Shown here piece after piece: positions 1 to 6,410 of a stretch of DNA of 9,831 nucleotides (its first letter is position 1; every line of letters starts with the position of its first letter). Position numbers and translations under genes: made by a program. This DNA comes from Desulfobacterales bacterium. GTDB taxonomy: Bacteria; Desulfobacterota; Desulfobacteria; Desulfobacterales; UBA11574. The notes under the pieces were generated by a model. The model was not told where the DNA came from. It did no database searches and saw only the letters and a list, made by a program, of their open reading frames with translations. Where the stretch lies: NCBI GenBank assembly GCA_030145595.1, contig JAQYVG010000120.1:1-9831 (forward strand). Direction: 5' to 3'.

Positions 1-816
1 ATATTTTTAGATCAGCTCACCCTGGGAGACAAGGTCGACAGTCCCGATGCGACGTCTATGCCGGTCAAACTTGGCATTGCACTGCTCAAAGACAGCAACG
101 GCCGGATCGCATTGGATGTTCCCGTAAATGGCGATCTTAGGGATCCCGAATTCAGCATTGGCGAGATTCTCCTAAAAATGCTGGGAAACCTGTTTGCTAA
201 AATTGTCAGCGCTCCATTTGCCGCCATTAACTCCACCTTTGGCGGCGGTGCCGAACTGAGTTATATGGACTTTGACCATGGCAGTTCTCAAATCAACGAG
301 TCCATGCACGAACAGTTGAATAAACTGATAACGGCTCTTGAGAACCGTCCGGCTCTCCAATTAGAGATTCAGGGAGCGGTTGATCCGGAAAAAGATTCAA
401 TGGCGTTGCGGCGGATTCAGTTTGATAATCTTCTGAAATCCCAGAAACTTAAAGAGATGGCCCAAAAGAACCTTGATGCCGTACCGCTTGCACAGATCAA
501 AATCGAACCTGCTGATTTTATAACGTATCTGAAGAAGGCTTATGCAGCGTCGGATATTCCCAAACCGAGGGATGACACCGGAAAGATAAAAAAACTGCCG
601 ATCGACGAGATGGAAAAACTACTGTTTACCGGTATTGATATATCAGATAAAGACCTGCGTCGTCTGGCCCGCAAAAGGGCTGCCGGTGTCGAAAGTTATA
701 TTAGAAAAAGCGAAAAGATTGATCCGCATCGAATCTTTATTCTGGGGCCCAACAGCCTGGCAGATCGAAAAAATAAGGAAAAGCATAAAAGCCGGGTCAA
801 TTTCTTTCTGAAGTAG
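1..816 (+). CDS. DUF748 (AsmA-like) envelope protein, C-terminal part
   Basis: This is the 3' end of a longer gene: the frame is open from the first base and ends at TAG 814-816, giving 271 visible residues. The first ~75 residues carry the typical end of the DUF748 repeat region, with MPVKLGIALLKD followed by a DVPVNGDLRDPEF-like stretch and a short hydrophobic segment (NLFAKIVSAPFAAI). After it comes an OmpA-like module (DFDHGSSQIN, then a segment around ENRPALQLEIQG), the arrangement usual in DUF748 proteins. These are large envelope proteins with an N-terminal membrane anchor and a periplasmic AsmA/TamB-like body; their exact role is poorly defined and probably concerns envelope or lipid maintenance. 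The remainder of the visible part is charged and ends in VNFFLK. It converges with the kinase gene, with 81 nt between the two stops. Family call is fairly secure; function is inference. Confidence 0.8.
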   Translation: MFLDQLTLGDKVDSPDATSMPVKLGIALLKDSNGRIALDVPVNGDLRDPEFSIGEILLKMLGNLFAKIVSAPFAAINSTFGGGAELSYMDFDHGSSQINESMHEQLNKLITALENRPALQLEIQGAVDPEKDSMALRRIQFDNLLKSQKLKEMAQKNLDAVPLAQIKIEPADFITYLKKAYAASDIPKPRDDTGKIKKLPIDEMEKLLFTGIDISDKDLRRLARKRAAGVESYIRKSEKIDPHRIFILGPNSLADRKNKEKHKSRVNFFLK

Positions 817-897
817 GGTATTACCACCGTTGTAGTGCTTATCTTGTAATAGTCTTCGAAATTCGGTCGTAAGAAAAGCCTCTTGCATTATCATTGG

Positions 898-1410
898 TCA
901 GTTATTATTCTTTTGCAAGAGCTTCGTTGATATTATCTTAGCTACTTCTTCTTGGTCAAGTCTATTGCAATCGACAATAATCTCGGCATATTTATTATAA
1001 AGAATTTGTCGTTCGTTGTATAAGTCTCTGAATGTTTGGTTCTTTGCTTTTGCTATTCCCCTTGTCTTAAAATTATGAATCCTTTTTTTAATTAATTCGT
1101 AGTCTACCTTGAGGAATATTACCTTTGATATATTCAGCAAATGAGTCATTGCTTTTTCACTATAAGCGGCGCTGCCACCAGTTGCGATGACATGATTTTC
1201 AATATTTAATTTTAGGATTTCTCTCTCTTCAATTTTTCTTAAAGTCAGGTAATCGCTTTCATCGATAATTTGTTGTAACGATTTTTGTTGGCTAATTTGA
1301 ATGAGCACATCCGTATCAATGAAACCAAGCGACAAAAACTTTGCAAGTATTATTCCAATTGTGCTTTTTCCTGCACCAGGCATACCGATAAGTGTTAAAT
1401 TAGACTTCAT
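898..1410 (-). CDS. Shikimate-kinase-like P-loop kinase
   Basis: A 170-residue protein of the shikimate kinase (AroK/AroL) fold, which phosphorylates shikimate with ATP in chorismate synthesis. Visible motifs are Walker A GMPGAGKS (residues 9-16), DTD (D32, D34), an Arg in LRKIEE (R59), the substrate-loop motif ATGGS (76-80) and a lid/adenine-binding part with R118 and R134 (YNERQILYNKYA). Classical enzymes have GGG where this one has GGS, so it belongs to a divergent branch and the substrate is not certain. An in-frame ATG at 1446 would overlap the upstream oxidoreductase gene. I prefer ATG 1410, which starts right at MKSNLTLIG, lies 7 nt past the upstream stop and follows AAAAGG, although that spacing is short. 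It is probably co-transcribed and translationally coupled with the oxidoreductase. The gene is markedly AT-rich compared with selO. Confidence 0.75.
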   Translation of the reverse strand: MKSNLTLIGMPGAGKSTIGIILAKFLSLGFIDTDVLIQISQQKSLQQIIDESDYLTLRKIEEREILKLNIENHVIATGGSAAYSEKAMTHLLNISKVIFLKVDYELIKKRIHNFKTRGIAKAKNQTFRDLYNERQILYNKYAEIIVDCNRLDQEEVAKIISTKLLQKNNN

Positions 1411-1417
1411 ATACCTT

Positions 1418-2488
1418 TTAGGGTAAAGGTTCATCTGTATATGCAATGTTAGCTTCTTCTGACTTATAGAGCGGCAACTGCTTTCCTGCCCGAATATCTT
1501 CCACCCAATTAGGATTTAATAAAATGGATTTTCCACTTAATGCTATATCTGCACTTTTTAGGGCATCTTCTGCACTGGCCCGATCATATATCTGCCCACA
1601 AATCATCAAGGGTAAATCAGTGACTTCCCGGGTGATCTCTGCCATATTTTGATCAGTGCCAAAAGCTTTATCCTTGTACCCATAGGTTGAAACAGAAATT
1701 ACATCGATAGGTTCCTTTGATAACATTTTGATAATCGCTTGATATTCTGCCTTGCTTTCAAACAAAGAAACTTCCATGTCTGCAACACCCCAATTGGAAA
1801 TTCTAAACGCCAAGAGACGATCTTCAGGAACCACTTTGTGAACGGCCTGAATGACTTCATGGGCAAAACGGAAACGATTTTCCACTGATCCTCCATAAGA
1901 ATCTGTTCGCTGATTGGAATAGGACGATAAAAAATTATTTATAAGATAGCCATGAGCTCCGTGGATTTCTATACCATCAAATCCTGCTTCAACAGCTCCT
2001 TTAGCGGTCTCAACAAAACCATTTATAACATGCTTTATGTCAAATTCTGTCATCTCATCCGGTACAGGATAAGGCTCTTGAGTAAGTGGATTGTTTTGCT
2101 TCGGTGTTATGGGGCTGGGAGCTATGACTCGGTTTGCCGGGTTTATTTCCGGCCATGACATCCGCCCACAATGGAACATCTGCAATATTGCAACAGACCC
2201 TTCATGCTGGATTGCTTTAACTACAGGTTGCCAGGCATCAATCTGTCGCTGCGTTAACATACGAGCCTGTCCTGGATAGCCTTGAGCACTTTCATAATCT
2301 GTAATAATCGCTTCAGTATAGACGATGGCTGCTCCATTTTTGGCCCTTGTAATTAAAAAATCAAGTACATCCTGTCGGGGGATACTCTCCCCGGGAGATG
2401 ACATGCGCGTCATGGGCGCAACACCAATTCGATTCTTAAACGTTAGCCTCTTTAATTGGAATGGTGTAAAAAGAATGTTGTCACTCAT
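1418..2488 (-). CDS. NADH:flavin oxidoreductase, Old Yellow Enzyme family
   Basis: A 356-residue FMN-dependent TIM-barrel ene-reductase of the OYE/NemA/YqjM superfamily. Such cytoplasmic enzymes use NAD(P)H to reduce activated C=C bonds or nitro groups of electrophiles. N-terminal FMN contacts are in NRIGVAPMTR (20-28), with Thr27 as in classical OYE and not the Cys of YqjM types. Gln103 lies in LQMFHCGR, and the substrate-binding pair is H176 and H179 in EIHGAHGYL, followed by the hallmark NQRTDSYGGSVENR (192-205). R229 is in FRIS. The late phosphate-binding site reads ALSGKSILLNP where many members have GR. Full length for the family. The start is firm: AAGGAGG at 2495-2501 lies 6 nt before the ATG. 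It is followed after 7 nt by the kinase gene. No redox regulator is visible next to it, and the physiological substrate cannot be read from sequence. Confidence 0.93.
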   Translation of the reverse strand: MSDNILFTPFQLKRLTFKNRIGVAPMTRMSSPGESIPRQDVLDFLITRAKNGAAIVYTEAIITDYESAQGYPGQARMLTQRQIDAWQPVVKAIQHEGSVAILQMFHCGRMSWPEINPANRVIAPSPITPKQNNPLTQEPYPVPDEMTEFDIKHVINGFVETAKGAVEAGFDGIEIHGAHGYLINNFLSSYSNQRTDSYGGSVENRFRFAHEVIQAVHKVVPEDRLLAFRISNWGVADMEVSLFESKAEYQAIIKMLSKEPIDVISVSTYGYKDKAFGTDQNMAEITREVTDLPLMICGQIYDRASAEDALKSADIALSGKSILLNPNWVEDIRAGKQLPLYKSEEANIAYTDEPLP

Positions 2489-2575
2489 GCTAAACCTCCT
2501 TATGTTTTATAAAAACCGATTGAAATTTTGGCCTTACTATTGATTTGTTTTGGGGTCGGGCCACGGCGGCCGACT

Positions 2576-2604
2576 ATAATAACACCCTAATTGAGCGCAA
2601 ACAA
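2576..2604 (-). promoter_or_regulatory. Possible sigma70-type promoter for the oxidoreductase-kinase pair
   Basis: On the minus strand TTGTTT (2604-2599) stands 17 nt before TATTAT (2581-2576). The -10 box matches the consensus in five of six positions, the -35 in only three. It would give a leader of about 80 nt containing the imperfect GC-rich inverted repeat (GTCG..GCC / GGC.CGAC) at 2555-2574. A closer -35 match, TTGACT at 2619-2614, has no -10 box at a suitable distance. Pattern match only. Confidence 0.3.
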
Positions 2605-2684
2605 AATGAAAAAAGTCAATTATTATTTAATATTTCAGCACATAACATGTGATCAAGCCAGTATGTTATTATCCGTGTATACGT

Positions 2685-2703
2685 AAATGGTGTCGCACCA
2701 TTT
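2685..2703. repeat. Perfect 8-bp inverted repeat, 3-nt loop
   Basis: AAATGGTG tcg CACCATTT folds into a perfect 8-bp stem about 90 nt downstream of the selO stop. No long T-run follows on either strand, so it is at best a weak terminator; a dispersed intergenic palindrome is the alternative. A second, shorter one lies 20 nt away at 2723-2739. Confidence 0.5.
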
Positions 2704-2722
2704 CCCTCGAAAGCCCTGCAAC

Positions 2723-2739
2723 CCGCCTATCTGAGGCGG
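2723..2739. repeat. Perfect 6-bp GC-rich inverted repeat, 5-nt loop
   Basis: CCGCCT atctg AGGCGG, about 55 nt downstream of the selO stop. On the minus strand the stem follows TTTTCC and is not followed by a T-run; on the plus strand it is followed by AAAAG. It may act as an mRNA 3'-end stabiliser or a Rho-dependent end, or belong to a dispersed palindrome family. Confidence 0.4.
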
Positions 2740-2794
2740 AAAAGCACGGCAGATGCGGTGAAAGCAGTGATCCCGCAGATTACGTCCCCCCGGA

Positions 2795-4525
2795 TCAAGA
2801 GCTGCATGACAGCATCGAACAGCCGGCCCGGTGACGGGCCCAATCGGGGCGTTTTTTAGCAAAATCTTCCTTGTCGGGTTGTTCGTCGTAAGGGTGGCGC
2901 AGTAACTCAAGCAATTCGTCGACCAGCGAAAAATCACCTTGCTCAGCCTTGTCGATGGCCAGTTGGGCCAGGTAGTTTCGCAGCACGTATTTGGGGTTAA
3001 CAGCGTTCATGTGCCGGCGTCGTGTCTCATGAGATGTATTGTCCTTACATGCGCATCTCATATAACTGCGCAGCCAATAGCCCATGCGCGTTCGATACTC
3101 GCGTGTCAGCTGTTCAGGTACGTAATAAGCCTCCATCAGCGGGGTCATGAGTGTTTCGTCACTGATATCGTTTAAGGATTCGACATTTACATCAAGCATG
3201 GCAAGCCGCCGAAAAAAGATCGTCATATCCGTCTCGACCAGTGGCAAGATGGCGAGCAGTTCGGTGAATAAAGCATCATCAGTGTCGGGCTCGAAGGTAT
3301 TTAGGCCCAGTTTTTGGGCCATCATTGTTTGCCAACCCTGCTGAAAGCTTTGCGTATAAACGTCCAGTGCCTGTTGCAATGGTTCAACTTGTTCGATTAA
3401 CGGATAGATGGCATTGGCCAGCTGAACGAGGTTCCAATGGGCAATTTGCGGCTGATTACCAAAACAATAGCGGCGGCCGCTGGCGTCAGTGGTGTTAGGG
3501 GTCCAGGTGGGATCGTAATCTTCCAGCCAGCCGTAAGGGCCGTAATCAATGGTGAGGCCAAGAATGGACATATTGTCCGTGTTCATCACGCCATGGACAA
3601 AACCGACGCGCATCCAGTGCACGATCATGTCAGCGGTTGTGCGGCACACTTCCTTGAACCACTCAAGATAGGTCTCTGGCGACGGCGCGTCCAAATGGGG
3701 GAAGTCGGTGCGGATGGTGTAATCCGCCAGTTGTTTCAATACCTCGGTTTCACCGCGTGAGGCGAATATCTGAAAACTGCCAAAACGTGTGAATGACGGC
3801 GCGACGCGACAGACAACCGCTCCCGGTTCCAGTTTGGGGTGGCCGTCGTAAAACATATCCCGTACGACTTGTTCGCCGGTTAATGCCAGGCTTAAGGCGC
3901 GCGTAGTGGGCACGCCCAGATGAAACATGGCCTCGCTGCACAAAAACTCGCGCACTGATGAGCGTAACACTGCCAGACCGTCTGCTGTGCGTGCGTACGG
4001 CGTGGGGCCTGCGCCTTTGAGCTGCAGGGCCCAGCGTTCTGAACGCTGATTAATAATTTCACCAAGGTTAATGGCGCGGCCGTCACCAAGCTGCCCGGCC
4101 CAATTGCCGAACTGATGGCCGCCGTAACAAGTGGCGTAGGGCTCCATACCCGCCGGCAGATGATTACCGACGAACACTTGGAGAAAATCATCGGATTCAC
4201 AGGTTTCAGCCGAAAGGTCCAGCAGTGCCGCCGTTTCCCGGGAATAGGCAACCAGCTGCGGTGCAGCAACCTTGACCGGCTGTACGAATGAGTAACACGC
4301 CTCCATCACCTGGCGACGCTGGTTGGTGGTTTCGGGATCAGCGGGCAGCTCACGGGTAAAGCGATTGTCAAACGTCAATGACTCCAGGGTACCGCTTGCG
4401 CCCATTTCTTTTCCCAGAAGGTCGACAATCGTGCTTTCTATCGCATCGATGTCGCATTTTTCAGCTTCATGCGCACCGTCGGCAAAACAGTTTTGATGTT
4501 TTTGAGGATTTATATTCAGGACCAT
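2795..4525 (-). CDS. selO: Protein adenylyltransferase SelO (YdiU family)
   Basis: A 576-residue SelO family pseudokinase that moves AMP from ATP onto Ser, Thr or Tyr of target proteins, a role tied to oxidative stress in studied members. Family landmarks in order: FTRELPADP (56-64), YATCYGGHQFGNWAGQLGDG (130-149), the nucleotide lysine K170 in LQLKGAGPTPYAR, RSSVREFLCSEAM (188-200), and the active-site block GVMNTDNMS with D317 and N318. The DFG-like metal ligand is D327 in IDYGP. The D317-D327 spacing equals that of characterised bacterial SelO. NPKYVLRNYLAQ (~494-505) and the C-terminal CSMLSCSS are also typical; the penultimate Cys sits where animal SELENOO carries selenocysteine. It is longer than the ~480 residues of E. 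coli YdiU, mainly by an N-terminal extension. AAGGA lies 8 nt before ATG 4525. The gene is visibly GC-richer than its neighbours, which hints at transfer but does not prove it. Confidence 0.95.
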   Translation of the reverse strand: MVLNINPQKHQNCFADGAHEAEKCDIDAIESTIVDLLGKEMGASGTLESLTFDNRFTRELPADPETTNQRRQVMEACYSFVQPVKVAAPQLVAYSRETAALLDLSAETCESDDFLQVFVGNHLPAGMEPYATCYGGHQFGNWAGQLGDGRAINLGEIINQRSERWALQLKGAGPTPYARTADGLAVLRSSVREFLCSEAMFHLGVPTTRALSLALTGEQVVRDMFYDGHPKLEPGAVVCRVAPSFTRFGSFQIFASRGETEVLKQLADYTIRTDFPHLDAPSPETYLEWFKEVCRTTADMIVHWMRVGFVHGVMNTDNMSILGLTIDYGPYGWLEDYDPTWTPNTTDASGRRYCFGNQPQIAHWNLVQLANAIYPLIEQVEPLQQALDVYTQSFQQGWQTMMAQKLGLNTFEPDTDDALFTELLAILPLVETDMTIFFRRLAMLDVNVESLNDISDETLMTPLMEAYYVPEQLTREYRTRMGYWLRSYMRCACKDNTSHETRRRHMNAVNPKYVLRNYLAQLAIDKAEQGDFSLVDELLELLRHPYDEQPDKEDFAKKRPDWARHRAGCSMLSCSS

Positions 4526-4537
4526 GATGTCGTCCTT

Positions 4538-4571
4538 TTTTTAAACAAGGTGCTTTTGTGTGTCAATGACA
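4538..4571 (-). promoter_or_regulatory. Candidate selO promoter with an overlapping short palindrome
   Basis: On the minus strand a perfect -35 hexamer TTGACA (4566-4561) is followed after exactly 17 nt by TAAAAA (4543-4538), a four-of-six -10 match. The -35 box is inside an odd palindrome, TGTCA-N-TGACA (4561-4571), which could be an operator. One difficulty: a transcript from this promoter would begin only a few bases before the ATG and would lose the AAGGA ribosome binding site, so it may start elsewhere or be nearly leaderless. Confidence 0.35.
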
Positions 4572-4791
4572 GGGTGCCCGATTATCAGGGTTTCTATCCG
4601 CAGCAGTTATTCGCCCCCTGCCTGGAACTACTGTAAGCATCATTTTAATCCGCGCAACGGATCGCTTCGGCTGAGGGGAGGTTCATTTCTCATGAAATAT
4701 TAGGATGAGGCCTGATAGGAGTTGAATGCAGACAACTTTATACGGTCTTATATGTCCGCAGGCGGCAAAAGTTATCAAATAGATGGCACTC

Positions 4792-5406
4792 TCACTTGCT
4801 AAGAGCAGGCAATAGAAATGTGCTGTAACCCTTTCTATAGCTTTCTGTAGCTTCGATTAAACACGGAAAAAATTTTCTGAAATCGTTTTCGATAAACTCA
4901 TATAGGTCTTTTAAGATTGCCATTGCTAATTCTACAGAGAATCTCTTTTTAATTCTATAATTTATTCTGGTTAAAGCTGTTTGAATTCCATCTAACTGGC
5001 GGTAAGAAAGCAATGTATTTTCATCAATCATTACGGGAACAAACTTTTGCAGCCTTGGAGGCAGCTGGGCAATGTTTTTTTCTAAAGAATCGTAAATATA
5101 CTCACAGAAGTCTTCAAGAGAAATGATCGCAATACGCCCGAAATCTTTGGCAAGAAAATGGTCGTAAAAAACGTCTACCAAAACTCCGGAAAGCAGACGG
5201 AAGTGCTTTTCTAATCTCTTTTTGCTCGTTTTTACCAACATGTGGGTATCGGTAAATCTATCCACAAATTGATGCATTGAAATACCGCTTTGGATGCTCT
5301 GTGATATAAGTTTTCTCTCGGAGCCTCTAATAAAGTCCGCAGCTAAATTTCCTGAAATAAAATCGGTTTCCTTGGGGGAAAGTACTAAATGTGCTAGAAA
5401 GTTCAT
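4792..5406 (-). CDS. acpH: Acyl-carrier-protein phosphodiesterase (AcpH/DUF479 family)
   Basis: A 204-residue member of the AcpH family, HD-like metal hydrolases that remove 4'-phosphopantetheine from acyl carrier protein and recycle apo-ACP. E. coli AcpH has 193 residues. The N-terminus MNFLAHL is the family signature, followed by SGNLAADFIRG (18-28; D24), MHQFVDRFTDTH (44-55; H45, D49, D53) and LVDVFYDHFL (76-85; D78, D82, H83), all likely metal ligands. YRQLDGIQTAL (135-145) matches the family's second half. The frame stays open upstream to 5478, but ATG 5406 is chosen because family proteins start at MNFLAHL and the likely promoter lies at 5463-5491, so earlier ATGs would fall outside the transcript. 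AAGGA precedes the ATG very closely. The gene is AT-rich and apparently single. No ACP or fatty-acid gene is adjacent, so the role is inferred from family alone. Confidence 0.85.
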   Translation of the reverse strand: MNFLAHLVLSPKETDFISGNLAADFIRGSERKLISQSIQSGISMHQFVDRFTDTHMLVKTSKKRLEKHFRLLSGVLVDVFYDHFLAKDFGRIAIISLEDFCEYIYDSLEKNIAQLPPRLQKFVPVMIDENTLLSYRQLDGIQTALTRINYRIKKRFSVELAMAILKDLYEFIENDFRKFFPCLIEATESYRKGYSTFLLPALSK

Positions 5407-5456
5407 TTCCTTAAATTCACGATTTATTGCCTTGATTGTATGATCCCGCATCCCAA

Positions 5457-5475
5457 ATTTTGATTTCATCAAAAT
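5457..5475. promoter_or_regulatory. Operator-like perfect palindrome over the acpH promoter
   Basis: ATTTTGAT ttc ATCAAAAT is a perfect 8-bp inverted repeat with a 3-nt centre. On the minus strand it covers the proposed -10 box and start region of acpH, where a repressor would block transcription. It lies in the divergent region between acpH and the slyD-like gene, but is about 180 nt from the latter's start. Confidence 0.4.
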
Positions 5476-5491
5476 CATGAAAAAAAGTCAA
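5463..5491 (-). promoter_or_regulatory. Candidate acpH promoter
   Basis: Minus-strand TTGACT (5491-5486; five of six) and TGAAAT (5468-5463; four of six) are 17 nt apart. Transcription would start near 5456, leaving a leader of about 50 nt before ATG 5406. This supports the short start for acpH. Confidence 0.4.
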
Positions 5492-5590
5492 ATCTGATGA
5501 CCGTCCCAGACCGACGTAATTGCAGAATGTCAAATTAATACCCTAATCAATGTTTAACGCCGTTCTCCGCTGTTTTCTAAAGATGCTGAC

Positions 5591-5619
5591 TTGACTTGGA
5601 CATCTTTGTGCTTAGGTTT
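5591..5619 (+). promoter_or_regulatory. Weak candidate promoter of the slyD-like gene
   Basis: TTGACT at 5591-5596 is a five-of-six -35 match on the plus strand, about 60 nt before the GTG start. The best -10 candidate is TAGGTT (5613-5618) at 16-nt spacing, only three of six, so an activator or another sigma factor would be needed. Low certainty. Confidence 0.22.
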
Positions 5620-5653
5620 GTAGCATTAAAAATTCAAATCAAAGGAGTCTATT

Positions 5654-6145
5654 GTGGAAAAAGTTGAGAACGGTCTGTTCGTAAGCGTTGATTACAAGGG
5701 AACGCTGCAAAATGGAGAAGTATTCGATACCAGCCAAGAGAACCAGCCCCTTGAGGTAAAAGTGGGGGCAGGGCAGTTGATAGCCGGATTTGAGAATGAA
5801 CTGATAGGGATGTCCTTGAACGATAAAAAGACCTTCACCCTCGAACCGGAAGAGGCTTACGGGAAAAGAGATGAAAATCTTAAACGCGACATTCCCAGGG
5901 CCGATATTCCGCCTGAATTGAACCCCCAGGTCGGCATGACGGTCGGTATGCAAACCCCGGAAGGGCGTCAGGTTCCAGCCCAAATTGTTCATTTGGATGA
6001 TGAGAAACTGACCTTGGACATGAACCATCCACTGGCCGGCGAAACGTTGAAATTTGAAATTGAAGTGGTGGGCATCAGCGACACACAGACTCAGGCTCCG
6101 TCCGGGTGTGGGTGTGGATGTGACTGTTCATCGGACAGCTGCTAA
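5654..6145 (+). CDS. SlyD-like FKBP-type peptidyl-prolyl isomerase with Cys-rich tail
   Basis: A 163-residue SlyD-type FKBP that catalyses cis-trans isomerisation of prolyl bonds and acts as a chaperone in the cytoplasm. The split FKBP domain is residues 1-70 (VDYKGTLQNGEVFDTS; GAGQLIAGFENELIGMS; LEPEEAYG) and about 127-141 (AGETLKFEIEVVGI). The insert-in-flap chaperone domain lies between (about 71-126), and the segment LDMNHPLAGETL is typical. The tail from residue 151 is GCGCGCDCSSDSC, five Cys plus Asp, resembling the metal-binding tails of SlyD proteins that deliver nickel to hydrogenase; here it is short and lacks the histidines of E. coli SlyD. The start is GTG, preceded by AAAGGAGT (5641-5648) at suitable spacing. 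A 60-residue coiled-coil gene follows 18 nt later, probably in the same transcript. No hydrogenase gene is in view, so a nickel role is inference. Confidence 0.92.
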   Translation: MEKVENGLFVSVDYKGTLQNGEVFDTSQENQPLEVKVGAGQLIAGFENELIGMSLNDKKTFTLEPEEAYGKRDENLKRDIPRADIPPELNPQVGMTVGMQTPEGRQVPAQIVHLDDEKLTLDMNHPLAGETLKFEIEVVGISDTQTQAPSGCGCGCDCSSDSC

Positions 6146-6163
6146 AATGAGGATAATGTTACC

Positions 6164-6346
6164 ATGGAGTCGCTGGAAATTCTTGAGGACAGGCTGAGAA
6201 AGCTCGAAGAGAAAATCAGGCAAGCCAAACTGCAACTACCCGCTCACTCCATAAAACCACCCGTGATGATAACACTGCTCAACCTTGAAGACGAGCGTGA
6301 CGCGATCCAGGAACAGATTAATTCCATTAAAAATAAAAACCAGTAG
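6164..6346 (+). CDS. Small coiled-coil hypothetical protein
   Basis: A 60-residue charged protein that I do not assign to a named family. Residues 1-24 (EILEDRLRKLEEKIRQAK) and 42-57 (EDERDAIQEQINSIKN) have heptad-like spacing of Leu and Ile and should form two helices. They are separated by a short break with PAHSIKPPVM (26-35), suggesting a helical hairpin or antiparallel coiled coil. No signal peptide or membrane segment. GAGGA at 6149-6153 precedes the ATG by 10 nt. It is 18 nt downstream of the slyD-like gene and likely co-transcribed, so an accessory role in folding is conceivable but unproven. Its TAG stop (6344-6346) lies inside the left arm of a strong hairpin. Confidence 0.7.
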   Translation: MESLEILEDRLRKLEEKIRQAKLQLPAHSIKPPVMITLLNLEDERDAIQEQINSIKNKNQ

Positions 6347-6379
6347 ATTCCCACGGGCGTAGGCCCGTGGGAATCTACT
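6342..6379. terminator. Perfect 17-bp hairpin, likely terminator between convergent units
   Basis: Positions 6342-6358 and 6363-6379 are exact reverse complements (AGTAGATTCCCACGGGC), with a 4-nt loop. On the minus strand the stem is followed by GG and then a T-rich tract (TTTTTATTTTT), the shape of an intrinsic terminator for the leftward genes. On the plus strand it is followed by ATATC and has no T-run, so it may end or protect the slyD-unit mRNA less directly. It contains the stop codon of the 60-residue gene. Confidence 0.75.
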
Positions 6380-6410
6380 ATATCAAGATGTTCCTGTGGC
6401 CCGGCCCCAT

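Larger units (their letters stand above)
2489..2794. other. Intergenic spacer between selO and the oxidoreductase gene
   Basis: 306 nt without a supported gene. It holds the downstream end of the selO transcript and the leader of the oxidoreductase transcript. The content is dense in inverted repeats: an imperfect GC-rich one near 2555-2574, ATAACAT/ATGTTAT at 2642-2648 and 2663-2669, AAATGGTG/CACCATTT at 2685-2703 and CCGCCT/AGGCGG at 2723-2739. No ORF with a ribosome binding site and family resemblance is visible on either strand. Confidence 0.6.

Noticed and set aside
2795..2797. TGA of selO as a possible selenocysteine codon
   Set aside because: The residue that is Sec in animal SELENOO is the Cys of the terminal SCSS here; read-through would add only four more residues before TAA, and no convincing SECIS-like stem was seen.
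3437..3760. Plus-strand open frame of 107 codons inside selO
   Set aside because: It is antisense to the conserved catalytic core of SelO, has no ribosome binding site and no recognisable motif; it is a shadow of a GC-rich gene.
3892..4269. Minus-strand 125-codon frame inside selO, a possible sign of frameshift
   Set aside because: SelO itself is intact in one frame from MVLNI to SCSS with all family motifs, so the other frame is a shadow.
4726..4782. 18-codon ORF (MQTTLYGLICPQAAKVIK) with AGGAG upstream
   Set aside because: Too short, no family resemblance, in the spacer between selO and acpH; nothing beyond the ribosome-site-like bases supports it.
5407..5478. Longer N-terminus of the acpH gene (up to 24 extra residues)
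   Set aside because: The family begins at MNFLAHL, upstream ATGs lack ribosome binding sites and they overlap the proposed promoter and palindrome.
5639..6028. Minus-strand 129-codon frame opposite the slyD-like gene
   Set aside because: Antisense to a clear FKBP-domain gene with no domain of its own.
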